This document shows, in pieces, positions 53,212-60,733 of a stretch of 64,000 nt of DNA. Position 1 is the first letter of the stretch. Each line of letters opens with the position of its first letter. The DNA is from Acidobacteriota bacterium (GTDB taxonomy: Bacteria; Acidobacteriota; Holophagae; Acanthopleuribacterales; Acanthopleuribacteraceae). The stretch spans positions 1 to 64,000 of the forward strand of contig JASJCB010000050.1 of the NCBI GenBank assembly GCA_030066195.1, read 5' to 3'. Position numbers and translations under genes: made by a program. Below the pieces are notes generated by a model. That model had not been told where the DNA came from, made no database searches, and worked only from the letters and a program-made list of their open reading frames with translations.

Positions 53212-55995
53212 TCAGGGGCTCGGCAGCGCCAATCCCGCCCGCTGAAATAAAGCCTCGATTTCCTTCAGGTCAGAGCCGCCGCTCACCTTCAAAACGCGGT
53301 GGCCGGCGGTCAGATAGTCTTCACCCGTCTCCCTATGATCAAGCAGGATCAAGGCGAAGCCCAGGTATCCCCGCCACAGGGCCGCCGTGGCGACGTCATC
53401 GGGGTATGTGTTTCTCAACCTCATCAAAACCTCTTGCATCCCGTCGGCGGCCTCCAGGTGACGACCACGGGCCAGGTCGTTCCGGGCCAGGTTAAAACGA
53501 GTCGAGAGCGTGTAGAAATGATCGGCGCCCAGATTCCCCTCGCCGGCCGCCAGCACAGCGCGCAACACCGTTTCGGCCTCGTCAAACTCGTGCTTTCTAG
53601 TGAGGGCCATACCGAGATTGAGGCCAAAAACGATCACATTGGAGTTGCTTGCACCCCACTCGGCCATGCCTGTCGCGCGGATCTCGCGAAAGGTGGCGAC
53701 CGCGGCCTCGGTCCTGCCCAGTTCCAGCAGGGTCAGGGCCAAGTTGTTTCTGGCCCACAATGTCCGGCGATGATTTGTTCCCAAACTGTTGCCGTACCGT
53801 TCGATGGCCCGTGAAAAGTAGTCTTCCGCTTCTTGGTAGGCACCCAACCGATAGAGCTGCCAACCGATATTATGCAGGGATTGAGCGGTATCGGGATGGT
53901 TTTCTCCCAACTTACGCCGGCGAATATCGAGCACGCGCCGGTGATACTCCTGCGCACGCTGATGATCGCCCATGCCGCCATATGTGGTCGCCGAATGAGT
54001 CAGCGTATGGAGCACGTCGGGGTGGTCGGGTCCGTACTTTTCGGTCCTGACCCTCAATAGATCCTCGTGAACCGAAATGGCCTGTTTGTAACGCTTCATA
54101 CCCTGATAGGCGAGACCCAGCCCACTTCGGGTATCCAAAATCCTGAAGTCATCCGGTGCAAAAACCGCCGCCTGCCGTTCCAAAAGACGAAGGTAACCGT
54201 CGATGGCTTCTCGGTAACGTCCTCGCTCCCGAAGAAGATGAAGGGAAAGACGTTGATGTTCCAACTCAAGCCGGTGCGCCAATTGGATGTCATCATTTGG
54301 TCCGAGATCGTGGCGGATCGATTCAAGTTCCGCCAAAAACTGTTCACATTTCACACGGTCTTGGAGGATGAAGTGAAAATTGGCCAAGTCGAAAAGCGCG
54401 TTCATGACGGCAGTGCGTCTCACACCTTCTATGGTGCCGGCACGTAGTAAAGCATTGTTGAATTGGTAGGACGCTTTGTCATGAAGACCCATATCAAGGT
54501 AGGAATAGGCCAAGGTACGGATGAGGCGCAACTGGATGTTTGGCTTGCTCTTGAACAAAGTACCAATTTGACCCTCTATCTCGGCAAGAACCTCCACCAC
54601 CTTGACATCGGGATTCTTGACATGGGGATTTGGCGCTGCCATCATTCGAAACAGAACCTGGTTTAGAGCATGAAGTTCATCGGCCTGAGCTTGGGATTGT
54701 TCGGCGGCTCGTGCCAGTTGATTTTTTGCTTTGCTCATTCGATACAAACTGTAGGTGGTCGCGATAATGCCGGCCGCGACTGCCAGCAGGACAACGAAAG
54801 CCCCCATAACAGCGGCTCGATGACGCTGGAAAAACAGTCTCAACTGGTATAGGCGGCTCGGCGGCCCGGCTGATACGGGCTTTCGCAGCAGAAATCTTTC
54901 CAAGTCAGCCGCAAACTCCCTTGCCGTGGCATATCTGCGCGAGCGGGCCTTGGCCAATGCCTTTGCGGTGATCCAATCCAGTTCGCCTCGCAGCATTTTC
55001 CCCCATGGAGGGTGACTGGCTGGACTTGAACTCTCCCCTAAGACACGAGCACTTGGGGGAAGAGGCTCCTTTTCACGAATTTGGACAAGAATTCGATCCA
55101 ATGGCAATGCTTCCATTTGGCCGTGGGGGACGCAACCGGTCAACAGTTCATAGAGCACCGCCCCCAGCCCATAAATATCAGCACGAGTGTCCACATCAAC
55201 TGAGGGACCTTCGGTCTGTTCGGGACTGATATAAGCCAGGGTCCCCAAGATCGTGCCTTGACCCGTATTAAAGGTATAGTCACCAAGAGGAAGACCGGAA
55301 ATGGCTTTAGCAATGCCGAAATCAATGATTTTTGCAACCACGCCGGCTCCCTGGCGACAGACCAAGATGTTTGAGGGCTTGAGATCACGATGGATGATTC
55401 CCTTCTGATGAGCATGTTGGATGCCCTCACAAACCTGGATCATCAATAACACGCGATCCCTGAGGCTCAGGTTCTCTTCCCGGCAAAAGGCGGTAATTGG
55501 CTTCCCTGGAAAAAACTCCATCGTGAAAAAAGGTCGGCCCTGATTATCTAACCCAGCGTCGAAGATATGTGCTACGTTGTTGTGACTTAGCCTTGCCAGA
55601 GCCTGGTACTCACTTTGAAAACGCGCATTGGATTCTCTGGTTGTCAAACCATCTTTCATCAGTTTGAGCGCGACTTTCCGTTTGACCGGTTCGTGTTGGT
55701 AGCATAGGTATACATCCCCCATGCCTCCAGAACCCAGTTTGTCGAGCACCTTATAGGGTCCGATCGATTTGGGCAATCCTTGGAAATGGACGGCCCAGTC
55801 AAATAAAGCTTCAAGTAGAGGTTTCTCGAGAAAGTCGTCTAATTCGTTGTTGGTGTTAAGCAGGCCAAGTGCCTGTTTGGTCAGATCCGGCTTGGCCAAA
55901 AAGGCTGTCTCAATATAAGAGACCCGATCGTCCTGGGTCATGCTCAAGGCATGTAGTAATATTTCCTCGAGGGTGATCCTGTTTTCGCTTTTCAT
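53212..55995 (-). CDS. membrane Ser/Thr protein kinase with TPR sensor domain
   Basis: A 927-aa Hanks-type kinase. Residues 80-370 hold the kinase: glycine loop LGSGGMGDV (87-95), Lys111, Glu128, catalytic HRDLKPSN (202-209), DFG (225-227) and SPEQ (257-260). A single membrane helix spans about 395-417. The C-terminal 500 residues are tetratricopeptide repeats (for example HPDVLHTLTHSATTYGGMGD, then HPDTAQSLHNIGWQLYRLGA), so the TPR part is extracytoplasmic if the kinase is inside. The first 75 residues are a helical extension common in acidobacterial and planctomycete kinases. It heads a minus-strand row with a Gly-rich peptide and two sigma proteins, a typical kinase-ECF partnership. Confidence 0.93.
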   Translation of the reverse strand: MKSENRITLEEILLHALSMTQDDRVSYIETAFLAKPDLTKQALGLLNTNNELDDFLEKPLLEALFDWAVHFQGLPKSIGPYKVLDKLGSGGMGDVYLCYQHEPVKRKVALKLMKDGLTTRESNARFQSEYQALARLSHNNVAHIFDAGLDNQGRPFFTMEFFPGKPITAFCREENLSLRDRVLLMIQVCEGIQHAHQKGIIHRDLKPSNILVCRQGAGVVAKIIDFGIAKAISGLPLGDYTFNTGQGTILGTLAYISPEQTEGPSVDVDTRADIYGLGAVLYELLTGCVPHGQMEALPLDRILVQIREKEPLPPSARVLGESSSPASHPPWGKMLRGELDWITAKALAKARSRRYATAREFAADLERFLLRKPVSAGPPSRLYQLRLFFQRHRAAVMGAFVVLLAVAAGIIATTYSLYRMSKAKNQLARAAEQSQAQADELHALNQVLFRMMAAPNPHVKNPDVKVVEVLAEIEGQIGTLFKSKPNIQLRLIRTLAYSYLDMGLHDKASYQFNNALLRAGTIEGVRRTAVMNALFDLANFHFILQDRVKCEQFLAELESIRHDLGPNDDIQLAHRLELEHQRLSLHLLRERGRYREAIDGYLRLLERQAAVFAPDDFRILDTRSGLGLAYQGMKRYKQAISVHEDLLRVRTEKYGPDHPDVLHTLTHSATTYGGMGDHQRAQEYHRRVLDIRRRKLGENHPDTAQSLHNIGWQLYRLGAYQEAEDYFSRAIERYGNSLGTNHRRTLWARNNLALTLLELGRTEAAVATFREIRATGMAEWGASNSNVIVFGLNLGMALTRKHEFDEAETVLRAVLAAGEGNLGADHFYTLSTRFNLARNDLARGRHLEAADGMQEVLMRLRNTYPDDVATAALWRGYLGFALILLDHRETGEDYLTAGHRVLKVSGGSDLKEIEALFQRAGLALPSP

Positions 55996-56053
55996 GCTTT
56001 CGGTCCCCTTTGCTTTTTGTTGAGAGACAATTATCTTAGGTCTCCCGTGTTGA

Positions 56054-56107
56054 ATTGCATCGAAAATCTAACCACTTCACCCCACGTATTGCATTGAAAA
56101 ATGACCC
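56054..56107. repeat. IS21-type terminal repeats
   Basis: ATTGCATcGAAAAtctaACC (56054-56073) and ATTGCATtGAAAAatgaCC (56088-56106) are direct repeats at the end of the istB remnant. IS21-family ends carry such multiple transposase-binding repeats, so this is probably the istB-side terminus of the element. Confidence 0.5.
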
Positions 56108-56182
56108 ATCTTAGGCGTCAATTATGACTCAGTTTTTCTTTACGGTGAAAAATTTCTCTCTCTGCATAGATGGTTGTCTATA

Positions 56183-56560
56183 TTAATAGCTGTCGTTGCC
56201 GGTTTTCGCGATGTGGCAATGGTGGGTTAGACGGCTCAACAGAGCAGTGGTCACCTTGGCATCACTAAATATATTGGCCCATTCACTATAGCCAAGGTTT
56301 GTTGTAATCATACCACTGGTATACTCCTTACTGACCAAATGAAAAAGTAGAGCTCCTCCTGCCTGGCTGGAGGACAAGCATCCAAGCTCATCAAGGATCA
56401 CAAAATCCTTGTTGAATAGCTGTCTGGCCAGCCTCCCCGCTTTTCCCGAACGCTTCTCGTGTTCCAAGGTGTTGACCAGCTCAACGGTGGAAAGGAAACG
56501 AACCTGTCGACGATATCGTTGTATCGCTTCGATACCGATCGAAGACCGGATAGTGGGTGT
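56183..56560 (-). pseudogene. istB: istB remnant (IS21-family helper ATPase), 5'-truncated
   Basis: The C-terminal half of an IstB-like AAA+ protein (PF01695). [20 protein letters not shown], then [20 protein letters not shown] with Walker [34 protein letters not shown] and [19 protein letters not shown] match the family closely. The N-terminal Walker A part and the whole istA are missing; upstream the frame runs into an unrelated integrase fragment. Non-functional. Confidence 0.85.
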
Positions 56561-56569
56561 ACACTGGTA

Positions 56570-57125
56570 TTGGTTCGCTTCCCTTGCCTCCCTTGATCTG
56601 ATAGTGATCCATGGCGAAATCGAAGACCACACGAAACTTTTTGAAGGCATTGGTTCCTATTATCGCTGCTTTCTTGGTGACCTTGCGATAATGATTAGCA
56701 ACCATGGTTTCGGTGATGTCAATAAGGTGCGTATCCTTCCACTCACTCAAATACTATCGAAATTCTTTTCGATAGTCGTACTTGGTTCGGAGAGGTCTTC
56801 ATCATTGACCGTGAGGTAGGCGCTCATCGTTTGATTAACCGTGATCGCAAGATCGGCGATGCGAGTTTGTTCTTGACGATCAAAAGATTCGGCTTGTCGC
56901 TTCTCTTCACGGGGAACAATGCCCTTGGAAAGCTTGCCAAGCATTTCAAGGGCGGTAGTTCGAGCTTGTTCACAACTCATGACCGGAAACCGGCCGAGAG
57001 TGGCGCGTTTCCCGTTCAAGCGTTTCTCTACATAGAAGCTCTTGACGGTTTTTCCGACCCGAATCCAAAACCTTCCAGACTGTCATCAACGAAGTACTTG
57101 ACCATCGCAGATCAAAACCAGGAAC
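56570..57125 (-). pseudogene. tyrosine integrase remnant, frameshifted and truncated
   Basis: Pieces in different frames add up to the N-terminal two-thirds of a P4-type tyrosine recombinase. These are VKYFVDDSLEGF (near 57105), then after a frameshift WIRVGKTVKSFYVEKRLNGK, RATLGRFPVMSCEQARTTAL and EMLGKLSKGIVPREEKRQAE (arm-binding DUF4102-like domain). After another shift near 56750 come DTHLIDITETMVANHYRKVT and [20 protein letters not shown] (core-binding domain). The catalytic domain with the Arg-His-Tyr residues is absent, replaced by the istB remnant. It lies close inside the right copy of the 17-bp direct repeat, as an island integrase would. Confidence 0.75.
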
Positions 57126-57197
57126 GCTGCCGGTTCCCATTGACGGGAACCCGTTGGTAGTCAACACGCTTCCTCCTTTCTCGATTCTGGAGGCGTG

Positions 57198-57214
57198 TTA
57201 TGCCGTGCAAGTTG
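57198..57214 (+). repeat. right copy of 17-bp direct repeat flanking the island
   Basis: TTATGCCGTGCAAGTTG, identical to 40291-40307 except one base, same orientation. It is followed by CAAGTTG/CTTGCAGCTTG-type short repeats up to 57237. An imperfect inverted pair AACACGCTTCC (57163-57173)/GGAGGCGTGTT (57189-57199) and the perfect GGTTCCC/GGGAACC stem (57132-57151) lie just inside. Confidence 0.5.
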
Positions 57215-57235
57215 CCACTTGCAGCTTGCAGCTTG

Positions 57236-58003
57236 TCACATGCCGATGGTGTGGTAGCCGGCGTCCACGTGGATGGTTTCGCCGGTGACGGCCGTGGACA
57301 GATCACTCAGCAGGAAGGCGCTTACCTTGGCGACATCCTCCTGGCTCACGTTGCGACGCAACGGGTTGCGTTCGCGAACGTCGTCCAGAATGGACTTCAA
57401 GCCGGCTACCGCGGATGCGGCCAGGGTCTTGATCGGGCCGGGCGATACGATGTTGACGCGGATTCCGTGGGGGCCGAGGTTGTGGGCCAGGTAGCGAGCC
57501 GACATTTCCAGGGAGGCCTTGGCGACGCCCATCACGTTGTAGTTTTGAACCACGCGCTCTCCGCCCAGGTAAGACATACAGATGATGCTGCCGCCGTCTT
57601 TCATCAAGTCTTTTGCATGCCGGGCCAGTTGGGTCAGGGAAAAGGCCGAGATTTCCTGGGCCATGAGCCAGCCGTCGCGGGAAGTGTCCACATAATCGCC
57701 CTTCAGGTCTTCCTGGTTGGCGAAGGCAATGGAGTGGACCAGGCCGTCCAGCCGTTCCCACCGTTTGCCGATCTCGGCGAACAGGCCGGCGACCTCTTCT
57801 TCCACGGTGACGTCGCAAGGGAGCAGCAGGGTTCCCTCGCCAAAATCTTTTGCCAGCTTTTCAGCATTGCGACGCAGGCGTTCGTTCTGGAAGGTGAGGC
57901 AAATATTGGCGCCTTGTTCATTACAGAATTTGGCAATAGCGTAAGCGATGGAGCGGTGGTTGGCAATGCCCAGCACCAAAATGTTTTTGTCCTTGAGAAT
58001 CAA
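57236..58003 (-). CDS. fabI: enoyl-[acyl-carrier-protein] reductase (NADH)
   Basis: A 255-aa FabI, the last step of the fatty-acid elongation cycle and target of triclosan. The start is TTG 58003 (MILKDKNILVLGIANHRSIA), because AGGAGGT lies 6 bp before it; the longer frame would begin with non-family residues. The active-site Tyr145, Tyr155 and Lys162 (Tyr-x6-Lys) stand in SYLGGERVVQNYNVMGVAKA; SPGPIKTLAAS and HVDAGYHTIGM complete the family signature. It lies 44 bp after the GlmU-like gene and is probably cotranscribed. Confidence 0.96.
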   Translation of the reverse strand: MILKDKNILVLGIANHRSIAYAIAKFCNEQGANICLTFQNERLRRNAEKLAKDFGEGTLLLPCDVTVEEEVAGLFAEIGKRWERLDGLVHSIAFANQEDLKGDYVDTSRDGWLMAQEISAFSLTQLARHAKDLMKDGGSIICMSYLGGERVVQNYNVMGVAKASLEMSARYLAHNLGPHGIRVNIVSPGPIKTLAASAVAGLKSILDDVRERNPLRRNVSQEDVAKVSAFLLSDLSTAVTGETIHVDAGYHTIGM

Positions 58004-58047
58004 AGCGGTACCTCCTATGAATTCGATAAACGCCAGGTGCGAGTACG

Positions 58048-59142
58048 CTAAGAACCGGCGGCTTTCTTTTTCTCTTCTTTCATTTGACGGGCGCGTTCGC
58101 GGATGGTCCCGGCCAGACCTTCCTTGACGGTCTGGCGGGCCCTGCCCAAAGCCAGGCTGTCCTTGGGCACGTCGTCGGTAATACAACTGCCGGCGGCGAC
58201 AAATGCGCCGTCAGCCAGGTTGACCGGCGCCACGAGTGCACTGTTGGAGCCGATAAAGACGCCGTCTCCCAGTTTGGTGAGGTGCTTGTTGAAGCCGTCG
58301 TAATTGCAGGTGATAGTGCCCGCGCCCACGTTGCACTCCTTACCGATTTGCGTGTCGCCCAGGTAGGTCAGGTGACTTGCCTTGGAGCCTTCGCCCAAAG
58401 AAGCCTTTTTGGTTTCGACGAAGTTGCCTACTCTTACATTGTCGCCGAAGACGGAACCGGGTCGGACATGGGCGAACGGCCCGATGTTGACGTCGGCGCC
58501 TACCTCGGCCTCGTCCAGGACGCAATAGGGCTTGATCAGGGTGCCGGTCCCGATTCGGCAGTCACGGAGATGAGCGCCCATGCCGATGCGAACACCCGCG
58601 GCGATCCGGGTAGCGCCGCCGAGATAGACATTGGGTTCGATGATGACGCCGGGCGCAAGGGAGACACCGTCCTCGATCCAGGTAGTTTCAGGGGCCAGGA
58701 TCAGGACACCGGCATCCATGGCTTTGGATGCGTTGGCCAGGAAGGCTTCGCGATTACATGCCGCCAGGGAGGCGCCGCAACGTACCGAGGTCGGTGCGGG
58801 CCGTGCACTGAAGGTCGCGGCGTCGGCCGACACGTCCGCGAACCCGGCCCCCTCCGGCCAATCGGAATGAAAAGCAAGGCCCTCGTCCTTTCCCGCGGGC
58901 CAAACGGCGCTGCCATGTTCGCGGCCAAAGGTCAGGAAGGCGTCGATATCTTGGGGCGTGATAAGGGGAAACAAGCCCTCCATCCACAGGACTTCCCCCC
59001 TGAAACCGGGATTCTCGCCCTGCTTCCCGAAAAACGGCGCGACGTCCAAATGGGCCGCGGCCGCCAGGATTCGTTCCCGTGGGGGGACGCCCGCAACCGG
59101 GGCTTCCGTAAAAGGCAGGCTGGTACTACAGCATACACGCAT
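58048..59142 (-). CDS. GlmU-like N-acetyltransferase with degenerate N-terminal domain
   Basis: A 364-aa protein whose C-terminal part (about 140-350) is a left-handed beta-helix homologous to the acetyltransferase half of GlmU. All E. coli GlmU residues for acetyl-CoA-dependent acetylation of glucosamine-1-phosphate have counterparts at the same spacing: Arg227, Lys245, His257, Tyr260, Asn280, Tyr281 and Lys286. The N-terminal about 120 residues, where the uridyltransferase should be, lack the LAAG-x-G-T-R-M loop and the GDVP metal motif; only a vestige ([20 protein letters not shown]) remains. So it is a mono-functional acetyltransferase, or acts on another sugar phosphate. GGGAGGGG precedes ATG 59142. 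Operon with fabI. Confidence 0.82.
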   Translation of the reverse strand: MRVCCSTSLPFTEAPVAGVPPRERILAAAAHLDVAPFFGKQGENPGFRGEVLWMEGLFPLITPQDIDAFLTFGREHGSAVWPAGKDEGLAFHSDWPEGAGFADVSADAATFSARPAPTSVRCGASLAACNREAFLANASKAMDAGVLILAPETTWIEDGVSLAPGVIIEPNVYLGGATRIAAGVRIGMGAHLRDCRIGTGTLIKPYCVLDEAEVGADVNIGPFAHVRPGSVFGDNVRVGNFVETKKASLGEGSKASHLTYLGDTQIGKECNVGAGTITCNYDGFNKHLTKLGDGVFIGSNSALVAPVNLADGAFVAAGSCITDDVPKDSLALGRARQTVKEGLAGTIRERARQMKEEKKKAAGS

Positions 59143-59201
59143 GTTCCCCTCCCGGGGCTGCCGGTTACGGACCCCGCACGATCAAGCCCGTGAAACGATC
59201 G

Positions 59202-59660
59202 TCAGATGATTTCGGAACGCAAGAAGAGAAATTCGTCTTCTTTGAGGACTTCCGCGAAAGACGGCGAGTTCAAAGCGTAACCCGCGTTGTCTTCGTTTTT
59301 GTCGACCGCTCTCTGCAGCAGGTTGACCGCCTCGTGTTTTTTGCCCTGCTCGATGCGGATCTCGGCGAGCAAATATTGTCTGGCGTCTTCCGAGATGGAA
59401 AGATTCTCGATAACCGCCTCTGCTTTATCGAACTCTTGACGATTGAGGTGGTAGGAAACCATCTTCAGGGAGGCCGCTTCCTGTTCTTCTGCCGGGTTCT
59501 GGAAATCCTTGACGATCTTGTGGAACTGTTCGAATCTGGTCCTTTGCCAGATGGGTAGGGAATCGTCGGCCAGCAGTTTGCCAAATGCTTCCGCCGCTTT
59601 CTCGAATTTTCTTTCGTGGTAAAACTTAAACGCGTGGTTGACAGTCTTTTTATCCGGCAT
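59202..59660 (-). CDS. TPR-like helical protein
   Basis: A 152-aa soluble protein from ATG 59660 (MPDKKTVNHAFKFYHERKFE), chosen because AAGGTGA lies before it. Helix pairs with tetratricopeptide spacing are visible (AFKFYHERKFEKAAEAFGKL, ASLKMVSYHLNRQEFDKAEA, QYLLAEIRIEQGKKHEAVNL). It ends with EVLKEDEFLFLRSEII. Probably a protein-protein adaptor. It is 59 bp upstream of the GlmU-like gene on the same strand, so probably the operon's first gene. No specific partner can be named. Confidence 0.7.
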   Translation of the reverse strand: MPDKKTVNHAFKFYHERKFEKAAEAFGKLLADDSLPIWQRTRFEQFHKIVKDFQNPAEEQEAASLKMVSYHLNRQEFDKAEAVIENLSISEDARQYLLAEIRIEQGKKHEAVNLLQRAVDKNEDNAGYALNSPSFAEVLKEDEFLFLRSEII

Positions 59661-59840
59661 ATTCACCTTACTCCATGGGTCCCGGTTTGGGATATTCCGC
59701 ACATGCGGCCCCGTATTCTATTACACATCCTGGTGCGGGGTCAACCGAGTCACCGTTTTTTGACATTGCAGATCCAAAAGATGTCCTGTAAAATTTGCCG
59801 GCTCGACGGGTATGGTACATTCTGTACGGGGGTTTGAGGC

Positions 59841-60728
59841 ATGGCAGATTACCTGAAGCGTTACATACATGAGGACGGACAATTCAAAATCGCCGTTGTC
59901 AGTTTGACCGGGGTGGGGCGAGATCTCTTCCAAACACTGTCCCCGTCACCCGGGGTTTTGCAACTGGTGACCAATGCCGCGGGCGGCGCCGCGTTGCTGG
60001 CCTCCAATCTCAAGGACCAGGGGATCATCAATATCAAGTTCGACGGCGACGGCCCCTTGGGTTCCGTGACCGCCGAGGCCAACACCCTGGGCGAAGTACG
60101 GTCGACCGCACAAATCCCCGATCTGGTGGTGGAAGGGCCCGGCGGCCTGTTCACCCGTTCCTTGGGTAACGGTAAGATTACCGTCAGTCAGCGTACCTCG
60201 AAAAGCGATCAGGTCTTCCGCAGCGTGGTTTCCTTTGTCGAAGGTGAGATGGCCCTGAACCTGGCCAATTACCTGCTGCAAAGCGAACAAGTGGCTTCCG
60301 GCATCAAGATCGGTACCAAACTCGACCCTGAGAAAGGGGTGGCAGGCGCCGGCGGCGTCCTGATTCAGGCCCTCCCCGGAGCGAACGAGAACCTGCTGTT
60401 CATTATCGAAGACCGTTTATCGACCCTGCCGCCCGTTGGAGACCTGTTCGCGGGCGAGGACGGTCACGCCAGGGTTGCCGAGTATTTGTTCGACGACATG
60501 CCGGTGAAGTGGCTGGAGACTACCGAGATCAACTACAAGTGCAATTGCAGTCGCACCCGCATTCTCCAATCCCTGGCCTCTTTACCCGTCAAGGACCTGG
60601 CCGAGATGCATGGAGACGGCGAAACTTTATCTCTTAATTGTTCCTTTTGTACGACCGGTTACGCGGTAACCGTGGAAGACCTTGCCGCGATTTTGGAACT
60701 CAAGGCCGAAGCTGAAAAGGGCGATTGA
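59841..60728 (+). CDS. hslO: Hsp33 redox-regulated chaperone
   Basis: A 295-aa Hsp33, a holdase activated by oxidation. The zinc-binding cysteines Cys234, Cys236 (CNC) and Cys267, Cys270 (CSFC) are all present, with the linker between them. The N-terminal domain shows VTNAAGGAALLASNLKDQGI and GPLGSVTAEANTLGEVR, then GNGKITV. In the resting state it binds zinc; disulfides release the C-terminus and expose the chaperone surface. It is divergent from the TPR-like gene and nearly touches the convergent STAND gene (5 bp). Confidence 0.95.
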   Translation: MADYLKRYIHEDGQFKIAVVSLTGVGRDLFQTLSPSPGVLQLVTNAAGGAALLASNLKDQGIINIKFDGDGPLGSVTAEANTLGEVRSTAQIPDLVVEGPGGLFTRSLGNGKITVSQRTSKSDQVFRSVVSFVEGEMALNLANYLLQSEQVASGIKIGTKLDPEKGVAGAGGVLIQALPGANENLLFIIEDRLSTLPPVGDLFAGEDGHARVAEYLFDDMPVKWLETTEINYKCNCSRTRILQSLASLPVKDLAEMHGDGETLSLNCSFCTTGYAVTVEDLAAILELKAEAEKGD

Positions 60729-60733
60729 CCCGA

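Noticed and set aside
57236-58186. 316-residue version of FabI
   Set aside because: The extra 61 residues are not FabI-like, and a TTG with AGGAGGT marks the true start at 58003.
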